Source: Hylemonella sp.
Lineage (GTDB): Bacteria > Pseudomonadota > Gammaproteobacteria > Burkholderiales > Burkholderiaceae_C
Length of the DNA stretch: 59,686 nt
Direction of reading: 5' to 3'
Assembly: GCA_030695415.1 (NCBI GenBank)
Contig: JAUYQZ010000009.1
Span: 1-59,686, forward strand
Shown here: piece after piece, positions 34,797 to 44,293 of the stretch
Layout: every line of letters begins with the position of its first letter
How positions within the stretch are numbered: position 1 is the first letter of the stretch
Notes under the pieces: model-generated
Seen by the model: only the letters and a program-made list of their open reading frames with translations
What the model was told of the DNA's origin: nothing
Databases searched by the model: none
Made by a program: the position numbers and the translations under genes

Positions 34797-36536
34797 ATGG
34801 ATCCGCGGGACAACGTGCACTCGTGGTTTGGCGCTTCGCTGCTGGACGAGCGGCTGGAGGCGCCCAAGGAACAGCAGGAATTCAGACGGCTGTGGCTGGG
34901 CTTCATGACGGCGCGCGTCATGCTGGGTCTGGTGCTGCTGCTGCTGCAAGTGACCCTGTATGCGCTGGGCCAGGCACCCAACATCTGGCTCGCACTGCTT
35001 TGCGGCAGCTATTTCGCCGCCACGCTGATGGTGCGTGTGGCACCTCGCCCGCGCCGCCTGGGTCAGTCCTTCGACCAGCCCTGGCTGTCCAGCATCGGCG
35101 TGGACGTGCTGGTCTTCACGGTCCTGCATCTGCTGCCCGGCAGCAGCATCAACTACGCGCCCCTGTACGCCCTGCCCGTGCTGCAGGCGGCGGTGCTGGG
35201 CTCCTTGACCCTGGCCATGGGTACCGCCGCCGGCGTCACCCTGCTCTTGCTGCTGCACAGCACCTGGCAGGCGCTGCGCGGCGCAGGGGACGCCACGCCT
35301 TTTTTCATCCAGGCAGCGCTCACAGGCGCGGGCAGCTTCGTCATCGCCTTCCTCGCCCACCAGTTGTCGGCCCGGCTGGCCAGCGAACAGCAGCGTGCCC
35401 GGCGCAGCCAGCATGCCATGCGCATTCAGCAGCAGGTCAACGACCTGGTCATCGAAGCGCTGACCGATGGCATCCTGGTGGTGGACGTGCGCGGCACCGT
35501 GCACGCGGCCAATCCGGCGGCACGCCACATGCTGCAGGCTGATGCACGGCCGATCAGGCACACGCCCTTCAGCCTGGCCGGCGAGCCCGGCTGGCAAGCA
35601 CTCTCCGAACTGGCCTTCCAGGTCTTCACCGGGCGCGGAGACTTCCACCACGCCGACATCGGCATCGAGCATCTTGGGCAGGGCAACCGGCGCCTGCGCG
35701 TGCGCACCCGCATGACCACCGCCCATTGGGGTGAATCCGAGATCCTGTGTGTCATGTTCCTGCAGGATCTGCGCGAGATGGAAGCCCGCATGCGCACCGA
35801 GAAGCTGGCCGCCATGGGGCGCATGTCGGCCGCCGTGGCGCACGAGATCCGCAACCCGCTGGCGGCCATCGCCCAGGCCAATGCCCTGCTGGAAGAGGAC
35901 ATCCAGGAGCCGCGGCACATCCGCCTGACCCAGATGATCCGCCAGAACGCCAAGCGCCTGGACCGGATCGTGGACGACGTGCTCAACGTCTCGCGCGCCG
36001 GCCATCAGGCCGCCGCCTTCGATCCGCACACCCTGGAGCTGAACCAGGCCGTGCTGCGCATCTGCCGCGACTGGGCCCAGCAGACGCAAAGCAGTCCCAT
36101 GCTGGGCCTGCACCTCGCACGCACGCCGATGCCTGTCAATTTTGACCCCGAGCACCTGCACCGCGTGCTGGTCAATCTGCTCGACAATGCCCGCCGCTAC
36201 GCGAGTCGCCAGGCCGATGCCATCCAGGTTCATACCCAGCTGCAGGCCAGCGGTCAGGTACAACTGGCCGTCTGGAGCGACGGCCCGCCCATGGATCCCT
36301 CGGTCGAGCAGCACCTGTTCGAACCCTTTTTCTCCTCCGAAAGCCGTTCCAGCGGGCTGGGCCTGTATATTTGCCGGGAATTGTGCGAAGGGCACGGTGC
36401 CACCATCGGCTACCAGCGCGCCCGCCGCATCGCACGCGACACCCTGATGGACGGAAACGAATTCTTCATGTCCCCGCGCCGCGCACTGGCCGCCGACGGC
36501 CCGGCGCCGGTCTTGAGCTCAACGGCGTCGCCATGA
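34797..36536 (+). CDS. pilS: Sensor histidine kinase PilS
   Basis: A 579-residue membrane kinase that phosphorylates PilR to switch on type IV pilin genes. Six membrane helices occupy residues 30-200. A PAS-like region (about 215-320: NDLVIEALTDGILVVDVRGT, NPAARHML) follows. The HisKA phospho-acceptor histidine is in SAAVAHEIRNPLAAI. The ATPase domain has VNLLDNARRYA, WSDGPPMDPS and SSGLGLYICRELCEGHG. In other bacteria PilS senses pilin levels in the membrane. It overlaps pilR as ATGA. Start at the ATG 34797; a TTG at 34791 overlaps the previous stop and would add two residues. Confidence 0.95.
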   Translation: MDPRDNVHSWFGASLLDERLEAPKEQQEFRRLWLGFMTARVMLGLVLLLLQVTLYALGQAPNIWLALLCGSYFAATLMVRVAPRPRRLGQSFDQPWLSSIGVDVLVFTVLHLLPGSSINYAPLYALPVLQAAVLGSLTLAMGTAAGVTLLLLLHSTWQALRGAGDATPFFIQAALTGAGSFVIAFLAHQLSARLASEQQRARRSQHAMRIQQQVNDLVIEALTDGILVVDVRGTVHAANPAARHMLQADARPIRHTPFSLAGEPGWQALSELAFQVFTGRGDFHHADIGIEHLGQGNRRLRVRTRMTTAHWGESEILCVMFLQDLREMEARMRTEKLAAMGRMSAAVAHEIRNPLAAIAQANALLEEDIQEPRHIRLTQMIRQNAKRLDRIVDDVLNVSRAGHQAAAFDPHTLELNQAVLRICRDWAQQTQSSPMLGLHLARTPMPVNFDPEHLHRVLVNLLDNARRYASRQADAIQVHTQLQASGQVQLAVWSDGPPMDPSVEQHLFEPFFSSESRSSGLGLYICRELCEGHGATIGYQRARRIARDTLMDGNEFFMSPRRALAADGPAPVLSSTASP

Positions 36537-38032
36537 CCCAACCCGCACCTGCCGCCAAACCGCACATCCTGGTCGTGGACGACGAACCCGACCTGCGCAC
36601 CCTCTACGAGCTGACCCTGCTGCGCGAGGGTTACCACGTCGACGTGGCCGAAACGGTGGCTGACGCCTGGAGGCACCTGCAGGAACGCCGCTACGAGGTG
36701 CTGATCACCGACATGCGCCTGCCCGACGGGCTAGGCATCGAGTTGATTCAACGGCTGCGCGCCCAGCAGCGCGGCGAGCGCTGCGTGGTCATCACGGCCT
36801 ATGGTTCGGCGGAGAACGCCGTGGAGTCGCTCAAGGCGGGCGCCTTCGACTACCTGACCAAGCCGGTCGACCTGAAACAGTTCCGTACCGTCATCGCCTC
36901 GGCCGCGCAGGATGCGCTTGCCCCCCGGGCCGCGCCCCTGCCTGCGTCGGCCGCCGCCGCCACACCCCGCACGGCGTCGCCCCCCCGCGGCGGTGACGCG
37001 GCGCTGCACCGTCTGGTCGGCAGTTCGCCCGCCATACGCCAGGTGCGCGAGCGCATTCTCAAGGTGGCACGCAGCATGGCGCCGGTGCTGATTTGCGGCG
37101 AGTCCGGCACCGGCAAGGAACTCACCGCCCTGGCGCTGCACGCCAACAGTCATCGGGGCGATGGCCCGATGGTGGCGGTGAACTGCAGCGCCATCCCGGA
37201 AAACCTGCTCGAAACCGAATTCTTTGGCGTGCGCAAGGGGGCCTACACGGGTGCCAGCCAGGACCGCGATGGCTATTTCCAGGCTGCGCGCGGCGGCACC
37301 CTGTTCCTGGACGAAATCGGCGACCTGCCGCTGTCCATGCAGTCCAAGCTGCTGCGCGCCATCCAGGAGCGCTGCGTGCGCCCGGTGGGCGGCACGCAGG
37401 AAGAGGTCGTGGACGTGCGCATCGTCAGTGCCTCCCACAAACAGCTGGCGCGCGAGGTGCAGCAAGGCCGCTTCCGGCAGGATCTGTACTACCGCCTCAA
37501 TGTGATCGAGATCGACATCCCGCCACTGCGTGAGCGCCGCGAGGACCTGCCCGTTTTGTGCGAGGCCCTGCTACGACGCATCGGCCAGGAGTCCGGCATC
37601 CCGGCCCCCCACCTGCCGCCCGAGACCCTGGCCCAGCTGGCCAAGCACCCACTGAATGGGAATGTGCGCGAACTTGAAAACCTGTTGCACCGCGCCATGG
37701 CGCTGAGTGAGGGTGGCGAACTGAGTTTCGACACCCTCGACACCACACCGGCCATCCTGGACCCGGCCGACCTGGACCTGGCGCCCACCGTACCCGGGGT
37801 GTTGCCGCCCAGCGCAGCACCTGACCCTGTGGCCCAGGTGGACGGACTGCCGGCCGATCTGCAAGGCCACCTGGACCGCCAGGAACGCGAGATCCTGATC
37901 AAGGCGCTGCAGGAAACCGGGTTCAACCGCACGGCAGCTGCGGCCAAGCTGGGCCTGAGCTTGCGCCAGATCCGCTACCGGATCGCGCGCCTGAACATCG
38001 ACACCCCACAGGGCAACGACCCCGGCGCATGA
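36533..38032 (+). CDS. pilR: Sigma54-dependent response regulator PilR
   Basis: A 499-residue activator with a receiver domain (phospho-acceptor D60 in VLITDMRLPD), an AAA+ domain and a Fis-type helix-turn-helix. The Walker A is GESGTGKE, the sigma54-contact loop is GAYTGA, and the Walker B region is GGTLFLDEIGDLP. The HTH near the end is NRTAAAAKLGLSLRQIRYRI. It activates pilA transcription with sigma54 RNA polymerase. The start at 36533 forms ATGA with pilS; the frame extends upstream, but that part overlaps pilS coding sequence. The pilin gene itself is not in the window. Confidence 0.95.
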   Translation: MTQPAPAAKPHILVVDDEPDLRTLYELTLLREGYHVDVAETVADAWRHLQERRYEVLITDMRLPDGLGIELIQRLRAQQRGERCVVITAYGSAENAVESLKAGAFDYLTKPVDLKQFRTVIASAAQDALAPRAAPLPASAAAATPRTASPPRGGDAALHRLVGSSPAIRQVRERILKVARSMAPVLICGESGTGKELTALALHANSHRGDGPMVAVNCSAIPENLLETEFFGVRKGAYTGASQDRDGYFQAARGGTLFLDEIGDLPLSMQSKLLRAIQERCVRPVGGTQEEVVDVRIVSASHKQLAREVQQGRFRQDLYYRLNVIEIDIPPLRERREDLPVLCEALLRRIGQESGIPAPHLPPETLAQLAKHPLNGNVRELENLLHRAMALSEGGELSFDTLDTTPAILDPADLDLAPTVPGVLPPSAAPDPVAQVDGLPADLQGHLDRQEREILIKALQETGFNRTAAAAKLGLSLRQIRYRIARLNIDTPQGNDPGA

Positions 38033-38090
38033 GCACTGCCCGCCCACCCGCAGGCGCCCCTACCGCAGCCCGTCTGGGCGGAGGTTCCCC

Positions 38091-38687
38091 GTGAGCCAGT
38101 CCCCGCCTGCAGAACGCGACCGGCTCTGGGATGGCGGCTGGTATCGCTTTGCACGCCGGCTGGACTCGCCAAACTTCGGGCCGCGCCCGGCCAATGCCAC
38201 CGTCGACCTGCTGCTCGTCCACTCCATCAGCCTGCCACCGGGCCAGTACGGCGGCGACGAAGTGCAGCGCCTGTTCACCAACACCCTGGACTGGAACGCC
38301 CACCCCTATTTCAGGAGCATCGAGGGCATGCAGGTCTCCTCGCACTTCTACGTCCGCCGCGGGGGCGAGCTCTGGCAGTTCGTCAGCTGCGACGAACGTG
38401 CCTGGCATGCCGGTGTCTCCTGCTACCGCGGACGCGACAACTGCAACGACGACTCGATCGGCATTGAACTCGAGGGCCTGGAAGGTGAGTCTTTCGAGGC
38501 CGAGCAGTACGAGACCCTGGGCAGTCTGTGTGCGGCTCTGGGCCAGCGCTACCCGGTGCAGCACATCGCCGGGCACGAACATGTGGCACCCGGGCGCAAA
38601 GCGGATCCCGGCCCGGGCTTCGAGTGGACGCAATTGCAGCGTGCCCTGGGCTGGCCGCCTCGGTACTTTCCCGGAGAATCCGCCTAG
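38091..38687 (+). CDS. ampD: 1,6-anhydro-N-acetylmuramyl-L-alanine amidase AmpD
   Basis: A 198-residue cytoplasmic zinc amidase that removes the peptide from anhydro-muropeptides during peptidoglycan recycling. Loss of AmpD raises AmpC beta-lactamase in species that have ampR-ampC. Zinc ligands are H44 (LLVHSIS), H162 (IAGHEHVAPGRK) and D172 (ADPGPGF). The SSHFYVRRGGELWQFVSCDERAWHAG segment is standard. The start is a GTG at 38091, 58 bases after pilR; no ATG gives a better N-terminus. Confidence 0.95.
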   Translation: MSQSPPAERDRLWDGGWYRFARRLDSPNFGPRPANATVDLLLVHSISLPPGQYGGDEVQRLFTNTLDWNAHPYFRSIEGMQVSSHFYVRRGGELWQFVSCDERAWHAGVSCYRGRDNCNDDSIGIELEGLEGESFEAEQYETLGSLCAALGQRYPVQHIAGHEHVAPGRKADPGPGFEWTQLQRALGWPPRYFPGESA

Positions 38688-38741
38688 GCCGCTCGCCCCG
38701 CGGTCAATGCGTCGCGCAGCGCATCACCTCAGCAAAAAGAG

Positions 38742-38771
38742 CCGCGCCAGACTGCATGCGGTCTGGCGCGG
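38742..38771. terminator. Hairpin downstream of ampD
   Basis: CCGCGCCAGAC (38742-38752) and GTCTGGCGCGG (38761-38771) form a perfect 11-base stem. The T-tract (TCTTTTTG) exists only on the minus strand, so it is a weak plus-strand terminator. Elsewhere in 38688-38930 I see no gene. Confidence 0.5.
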
Positions 38772-38934
38772 GGAATCCGCTGCCGTGCCGCATGTCTGCT
38801 GGCCTTCGGCGAGCGAATGATGTGATTTGCGGCGCCGCGCCGCGCCAGCATTGGGCTCGGCGCTCCCTGTTTTCGCAACGCGCCGCGAGACCTTTTCCTG
38901 CATCAGGAATACCATGCGCTGTAGGTAGCGCGCT

Positions 38935-38950
38935 ACACTACCTGTAGTGG
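38935..38950. promoter_or_regulatory. NrdR box 1
   Basis: ACACTACCTGTAGTGG is close to the NrdR consensus acaCwAtATaTwgtgt. Its start is 32 bases before the start of box 2, the three-turn spacing typical of paired NrdR sites. NrdR represses ribonucleotide reductase genes when dATP is high. Confidence 0.75.
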
Positions 38951-38951
38951 C

Positions 38952-38980
38952 TTGTATTCATCCCACACACCATATATAGT
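38952..38980 (+). promoter_or_regulatory. nrdA promoter
   Basis: TTGTAT (38952-38957) and TATAGT (38975-38980) are 17 bases apart. The -10 box lies inside NrdR box 2, so NrdR binding would block polymerase. Confidence 0.6.
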
Positions 38981-38982
38981 GC
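38967..38982. promoter_or_regulatory. NrdR box 2
   Basis: ACACCATATATAGTGC is a near-perfect NrdR palindrome. It covers the likely -10 element and lies about 95 bases before the nrdA start. Confidence 0.85.
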
Positions 38983-39076
38983 TTTCCGCTGGCAATGCTT
39001 TTCTTCCAACGAGCGCATCGCGAGCCAGAATACGCCCCCGAGAACCAACAACAAATTTGCTGACGACGAGGAAATA

Positions 39077-41983
39077 ATGCAAACCGCCTTGAACCCCGCC
39101 ACCCCCGCCCTGCACACCGGTGTCCTGACCATGCAAACCCAGGAAAACACGGCTGCCACCCCCCTGAACAACTACCAGATCATCCGCCGCAACGGTGCCG
39201 TCGTGCCGTTCGAGCCGAGCAAGATCGCCGTGGCCATGATGAAGGCCTTCCTGGCCGTGCACGGCACCCAGGGCGCCGCGTCAGCCAGCGTGCGCGAGGT
39301 GGTGGACGCCCTGACGCAAAACGTTGTGCGCGCGCTGATGCGCTCGCGCCCGGGCGGCGGCACCTTCCATATCGAAGACGTGCAGGACCAGGTCGAACTG
39401 GGCCTGATGCGCGGCGGCCACCACGAGATTGCCCGCGCCTACGTGCTCTACCGCGAGCGCCGCACCCAGGAGCGCGCCCAGCAATCCGCCCAGGCCGCAC
39501 CGAAAGCGCCCCAGTTGCATGTGATCGATGGCGGCCAGCGCGTTGCGCTGGATCTGGGCAGCCTGCAGCAACTGATCGAGAACGCCTGCGCCGGTCTGGG
39601 CGCCGACATCAAGCCCGATCCCATCGTCGCCGAGACCATGCGCAATCTGTACGACGGCGTGCCGATCGACGAGGTCTTCAAGGCCGCCATCCTGGCCGCC
39701 CGTACCCTGATCGAAAAAGACCCGGACTACACCTACGCCACTGCGCGCCTGCTGTTTCACACCATCGCCCGTGAAGTGCTGGGCCGCGACGTGCCGCAAG
39801 CCGGCATGGGCCAAGCCTATGCAGAGTACTTCCCCGACTTCATCAAGAAGGGCGTGGACAACGAGCTGCTCAACCCGGACATGCTGCAGTTCGACCTCCA
39901 GCGCCTGGGCGCCGCGCTCAAGGCCGATCGCGACCTGCAGTTCGACTATCTGGGCCTGCAGACCCTGTACGACCGCTATTTCCTGCACGTGCGCAAGAGC
40001 CGCATCGAACTGCCGCAAGCCTTTTTCATGCGTGTGGCGATGGGCCTGTCGCTGGGCGAGATTGACCGCGAGGCGCGCGCCATCGAGTTCTATGAGGTGC
40101 TGTCCTCCTTCGACTTCATGTCGTCCACACCCACCCTGTTCAACGCGGGCACGCTGCGCTCGCAGCTCTCCAGCTGCTACCTGACCACCGTGCCCGACGA
40201 CCTGGACGGTATCTACGAGTCCATCAAGGAAAACGCCCTGCTGTCCAAGTTTGCCGGCGGCCTGGGCAATGACTGGACCCGCGTGCGCGCCCTGGGCTCC
40301 CATATCAAGGGCACCAACGGCGAGTCGCAGGGCGTGGTGCCCTTCCTCAAGGTCGTGAACGACACCGCCGTGGCGGTGAACCAGGGCGGCAAGCGCAAGG
40401 GCGCGGTCTGCACCTACCTCGAAACCTGGCACCTCGACATTGAAGAGTTCCTGGAACTGCGCAAGAACACGGGCGACGACCGCCGCCGCACGCACGACAT
40501 GAACACGGCCAACTGGATCCCCGACCTGTTCATGCGCCGCGTGATGGAAAAGGGCGAGTGGACGCTGTTCTCCCCGTCCGACGTGCCGGACCTGCACGAC
40601 CTCTTCGGCATCGCCTTCGAGAAGGCCTACGTGGTCTATGAAGAAAGAGCCAAGCGCGGCGAGATCAAGCCCAGCAAGACGGTGCCGGCCACCGACATGT
40701 GGCGCAAGATGCTCTCCATGCTGTTCGAGACGGGCCACCCCTGGATCACCTTCAAGGATGCCTGCAACGTGCGCTCGCCGCAGCAGCACGCCGGCGTGGT
40801 GCACTCGTCCAACCTGTGCACCGAGATCACGCTCAACACCAGCGACACCGAAACCGCGGTCTGCAACCTGGGCTCCGTCAACCTGCGCCAGCACCTGAAA
40901 AACGGGGCGGTCGACCAGGAGAAGCTGAAGAAGACCATCTCCACGGCCATGCGCATGCTGGACAACGTGATCGACATCAACTACTACGCTGTCCAGAAGG
41001 CGCGCGACTCCAACATGCGCCATCGCCCGGTCGGGCTGGGCCTCATGGGCTTTCAGGACTGCCTGTACGAGCTGCGTGTGCCCTACGCTTCGCAGGCTGC
41101 CGTTGAATTTGCCGACACGTCCATGGAGGCGATCTGCTACCACGCTTACTGGGCTTCCACCGAGCTGGCCAAAGAACGCGGCCGGTACGCCAGCTACAAA
41201 GGCTCGCTCTGGGACAAAGGCATACTGCCGCTGGATACGCTGGACATGCTGCTTGAGGCGCGCGGTGGTTATGTTGAAGTCGACCGTTCCGCCACGCTGG
41301 ACTGGGAAGCCCTGCGCAAAAAGATTGCCCGGGACGGCATGCGCAACTCCAACTGCGTTGCCATTGCGCCTACCGCCACCATCTCCAACATCATTGGGGT
41401 AGACGCCTGTATCGAGCCCTGCTTCGGCAACCTCTCGGTGAAATCCAACCTGTCGGGCGAATTCACGGTCATCAATGGCTACCTGGTCAATGACCTGAAA
41501 CGCCTCGGCCTGTGGGACGAAGTGATGGTGGTGGACCTCAAGCACTTTGACGGATCGCTGCGCCCGATTGACCGCGTCCCGCAGGACATCAAGGCGCTGT
41601 ATGCGACCGCATTTGAAGTGGAAACGTCGTGGATCGTAGAGGCGGCCGCCCGCCGCCAGAAATGGATTGACCAGGCACAGTCGCTCAACATCTACATGGC
41701 GGGCGCTTCAGGCAAGAAGCTCGATGAGACCTACAAGCTGGCCTGGGTGCGCGGACTGAAAACCACCTACTACCTGCGCACCATGAGCGCCACGCACGTC
41801 GAGAAATCCACCGTGAAAGCGGGCAAGATGAACGCCGTTTCATCAGGCCCTGAGGCCGCAAGCGGCAGCATGAGCGCGCTTGAAGCTGCGGCCGCTGCGG
41901 CGCAAGCCCAGATGGGCGCATCGCCCGCAACCGACATCAAGTTCTGCGCGATTGACGACCCTGGTTGCGAGGCTTGCCAATAA
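39077..41983 (+). CDS. nrdA: Ribonucleoside-diphosphate reductase, alpha subunit (class Ia)
   Basis: A 968-residue catalytic subunit that makes deoxyribonucleotides. An N-terminal ATP-cone (about 35-130: YQIIRRNGAVVPFEPSKIAV) binds ATP or dATP. A second, degenerate cone-like segment may lie around 150-210. Active-site cysteines are visible in LRSQLSSCYLTTVPDDLDG and NLCTEITLNTSDTETAVCNLGSVNL, and the thioredoxin-accepting pair is in the tail CEACQ. A GDDRRRTHDMNTANWIPDLF segment is typical. Start ATG at 39077; GAGGAAATA lies just upstream. Expression is probably set by NrdR through the two boxes. It is the first gene of nrdA-nrdB. Confidence 0.97.
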   Translation: MQTALNPATPALHTGVLTMQTQENTAATPLNNYQIIRRNGAVVPFEPSKIAVAMMKAFLAVHGTQGAASASVREVVDALTQNVVRALMRSRPGGGTFHIEDVQDQVELGLMRGGHHEIARAYVLYRERRTQERAQQSAQAAPKAPQLHVIDGGQRVALDLGSLQQLIENACAGLGADIKPDPIVAETMRNLYDGVPIDEVFKAAILAARTLIEKDPDYTYATARLLFHTIAREVLGRDVPQAGMGQAYAEYFPDFIKKGVDNELLNPDMLQFDLQRLGAALKADRDLQFDYLGLQTLYDRYFLHVRKSRIELPQAFFMRVAMGLSLGEIDREARAIEFYEVLSSFDFMSSTPTLFNAGTLRSQLSSCYLTTVPDDLDGIYESIKENALLSKFAGGLGNDWTRVRALGSHIKGTNGESQGVVPFLKVVNDTAVAVNQGGKRKGAVCTYLETWHLDIEEFLELRKNTGDDRRRTHDMNTANWIPDLFMRRVMEKGEWTLFSPSDVPDLHDLFGIAFEKAYVVYEERAKRGEIKPSKTVPATDMWRKMLSMLFETGHPWITFKDACNVRSPQQHAGVVHSSNLCTEITLNTSDTETAVCNLGSVNLRQHLKNGAVDQEKLKKTISTAMRMLDNVIDINYYAVQKARDSNMRHRPVGLGLMGFQDCLYELRVPYASQAAVEFADTSMEAICYHAYWASTELAKERGRYASYKGSLWDKGILPLDTLDMLLEARGGYVEVDRSATLDWEALRKKIARDGMRNSNCVAIAPTATISNIIGVDACIEPCFGNLSVKSNLSGEFTVINGYLVNDLKRLGLWDEVMVVDLKHFDGSLRPIDRVPQDIKALYATAFEVETSWIVEAAARRQKWIDQAQSLNIYMAGASGKKLDETYKLAWVRGLKTTYYLRTMSATHVEKSTVKAGKMNAVSSGPEAASGSMSALEAAAAAAQAQMGASPATDIKFCAIDDPGCEACQ

Positions 41984-42128
41984 AAAATTGCCGCATCGCG
42001 CGCTGGAATTTATCGCGCGATTCGAGGCAAACCCGACGCAATTGAACAACACTAATTTGCAGCGGTATGAATGAACACTTTTCATTTTTTATCGCCGCTT
42101 TCATAATCATGCAATATTGGAAATCACT

Positions 42129-43361
42129 ATGCTGACCTGGGACGAAGAAGTCAAACCATCGTTGCAGAAATCTCTCGCCAACGGTTTGCCCGACAGCCGC
42201 TCGATGGCGCTTCCGCCACTGTCCCCTGCTCAGGCCCAGGAGCCAGCGCGCATGCCGCACGATGACGCCTCTGCACCTGCGCAAGCCATCGTTGCACCGG
42301 CAGCTACGGCCAGCGAAAATCCTGCGGTAGCACCTGGCAAGGCAAAGCGCATCAAAGCGGCCGACAAACGCATCATCAACGGCCAGACGGACGTCAATCA
42401 GCTGGTGCCCTTCAAGTACAAATGGGCGTGGGAAAAGTACCTCGCCTCCTGCGCCAATCACTGGATGCCGCAGGAAGTCAACATGACGCGCGATATCGCG
42501 CTCTGGAAAGACCCTAACGGCTTGACCGAAGACGAGCGTCGCCTGGTCAAACGCAACCTGGGTTTCTTTGTGACGGCCGATTCACTCGCAGCCAACAACA
42601 TCGTGCTGGGAACCTACCGCCACATCACAGCCCCTGAGTGCCGCCAGTTCCTGTTGCGCCAGGCTTTCGAAGAAGCCATTCACACCCACGCCTACCAGTA
42701 CATCACCGAGTCGCTGGGCCTGGACGAGAGCGAGATCTTCAACGCCTACAACGAAGTGCAGTCCATCAGGGACAAGGACCAGTTCCTGATTCCTTTCATT
42801 GAAGTGATCTCGGATCCCCACTTCAAGACCGGCACCCTGGAGACCGACCAGACCCTGCTCAAGTCATTGATCGTATTTGCCTGCCTGATGGAAGGCCTGT
42901 TCTTCTATGTGGGCTTCACGCAGATTCTTGCCCTGGGGCGCCAGAACAAAATGACCGGTGCAGCCGAGCAGTACCAGTACATCCTGCGCGACGAGTCCAT
43001 GCATTGCAACTTCGGCATCGACTTGATCAACCAGCTAAAAATGGAAAACCCGCAGCTCTGGACCGCAGAGTTCAAGGCCGAAATCAAGGCGCTGTTCATG
43101 CAAGCGGTCGAACTAGAATACCGCTACGCCGAAGACACCATGCCGCGCGGTGTGCTGGGGCTAAACGCCTCCATGTTCAAGGGCTACCTCCGCTACATCG
43201 CCAATCGCCGCGCTACCCAAATTGGACTTGAAACCCTCTTCCCCAACGAGGAGAATCCGTTTCCGTGGATGAGCGAAATGATTGACCTGAAAAAAGAACG
43301 AAACTTTTTTGAAACCCGTGTGATTGAGTACCAATCGGGTGGTGCCCTTTCCTGGGACTGA
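42129..43361 (+). CDS. nrdB: Ribonucleoside-diphosphate reductase, beta subunit (class Ia)
   Basis: A 410-residue radical-generating subunit. The di-iron and tyrosyl-radical site is in [20 protein letters not shown], and the later ligands are in [16 protein letters not shown]. The C-terminal tail ends [10 protein letters not shown], the part that docks in NrdA. About 75 alanine/proline-rich residues (roughly 20-95) precede the conserved fold, making it longer than E. coli NrdB (376). The start is the ATG at 42129; an upstream TTG would add four residues. It follows nrdA by 145 bases. Confidence 0.96.
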   Translation: MLTWDEEVKPSLQKSLANGLPDSRSMALPPLSPAQAQEPARMPHDDASAPAQAIVAPAATASENPAVAPGKAKRIKAADKRIINGQTDVNQLVPFKYKWAWEKYLASCANHWMPQEVNMTRDIALWKDPNGLTEDERRLVKRNLGFFVTADSLAANNIVLGTYRHITAPECRQFLLRQAFEEAIHTHAYQYITESLGLDESEIFNAYNEVQSIRDKDQFLIPFIEVISDPHFKTGTLETDQTLLKSLIVFACLMEGLFFYVGFTQILALGRQNKMTGAAEQYQYILRDESMHCNFGIDLINQLKMENPQLWTAEFKAEIKALFMQAVELEYRYAEDTMPRGVLGLNASMFKGYLRYIANRRATQIGLETLFPNEENPFPWMSEMIDLKKERNFFETRVIEYQSGGALSWD

Positions 43362-43550
43362 CTGATACAAGACACCAACAACAATGATTTTTAAATTTGC
43401 AATGAACCATGACAGCACCCCAGAGTGCGCGCTGGTCCTTGCTCCTGTGTTCGCGGCGCTGGGCTCTCATTATCGACAGCCCAACGCCTTGAATCGCTTC
43501 TCGTCCTCCAAGCGTGAAGTGCTCTTAGCAACGTGATCGAGGAGAAAACT

Positions 43551-44168
43551 ATGGCAACTGCGAAAAAACCTGCGGCTAAAAAAGCCGCCCCCCAGAAAGC
43601 GCCGGCTAAAAAAGTAGCGGCCAAGAAAGCACCCGCGACAAAAGTAACAGCGACAAAAGCGCCGATTGCAAAAGCGCCGGCTAAAAAAGTACCTGCCAAA
43701 AAAGCGAGCGCTGTAAAAACGCCAGCGAAAAAAGTGGCCGCTAAACCAGTAGTCGCCAAAAAAGCGCCCGCAAAAAAGGCACCCGCCAAAAAAGTAGCGG
43801 CGACAAAAACGCCTGCGAAAAAAGTGGTTGCCAAAAAGGTCGCTGCAAAAAAGGCACCTGCTGCAAAAGCTCCCGCCAAAAAAGTAAGCGCCACAAAATT
43901 GCCTGCAAAAAAGGCAGCTGCAAAAAAAGTAGTCGCTCCCAAAGCGCCCGCCAAAAAAGTAGCAGTTGCCAAGCCCGCCGCAAAAAAAGCAACCCCTGCC
44001 AAGCCGGTAGCCAAGCCGGCACCCAAGCCCGTCGCAAAAAAGCCTGCTGCGAAGAAAGTCACAAAAAAGCCCGCGGTCAAAGCATCTGGAGCAACCGCTA
44101 CCCCGGCGGCTCAGACGATCCTGAACCCACAAGCGGCCTGGCCGTTTCCGACAGCCAGCAAGCCATAA
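43551..44168 (+). CDS. Histone H1-like lysine/alanine-rich DNA-binding protein
   Basis: A 205-residue protein made almost wholly of short repeats of lysine, alanine and proline ([20 protein letters not shown] and variants). It matches the histone H1-like C-terminal-tail proteins of betaproteobacteria (AlgP/BpH/Hc1-like). It is predicted to be very basic and disordered, and to bind and compact DNA. The ATG at 43551 has GAGGAG nine bases upstream. The AAA-lysine-rich codon use differs sharply from its neighbours, because of its composition. Repeat number often varies between strains. The last 25 residues ([20 protein letters not shown]) are non-repetitive. Confidence 0.9.
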   Translation: MATAKKPAAKKAAPQKAPAKKVAAKKAPATKVTATKAPIAKAPAKKVPAKKASAVKTPAKKVAAKPVVAKKAPAKKAPAKKVAATKTPAKKVVAKKVAAKKAPAAKAPAKKVSATKLPAKKAAAKKVVAPKAPAKKVAVAKPAAKKATPAKPVAKPAPKPVAKKPAAKKVTKKPAVKASGATATPAAQTILNPQAAWPFPTASKP

Positions 44169-44191
44169 GCCGTCACGGTTTTCTGCTGGAG

Positions 44192-44221
44192 GCCCGATGT
44201 CGCAAGATGTCGGGCTTTTTT
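44192..44221 (+). terminator. Terminator of the histone H1-like gene
   Basis: GCCCGATGTC and GATGTCGGGC form an imperfect stem around GCAA (44192-44215), followed by TTTTTT. Confidence 0.85.
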
Positions 44222-44250
44222 ATGCCTCACCGGCATTCATGCCGGAAATT

Positions 44251-44293
44251 GCTATTAATTCAATAGCTGTCAGCGCACGTAGCTATTGGGCTA
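44251..44293. repeat. Comamonadaceae-type GCTATT...AATAGC repeat, copy 1
   Basis: GCTATTAATTCAATAGC followed by TGTCAGCGCACGTAGC and TTGGGCTA. The same type occurs at 52395-52445 and, truncated, at 50851-50870. From memory, such elements are frequent between genes in this family. It reaches the stop of the pfkB-family gene. Confidence 0.65.

Noticed and set aside
38742..38771. Riboswitch in the nrdA leader
   Set aside because: Only a single hairpin is visible and it lies upstream of the promoter; no class-specific motif such as a cobalamin box was found.
39281..41545. 754-codon open frame on the minus strand
   Set aside because: Antisense to nrdA; composition is that of a shadow frame, with no recognisable domain.
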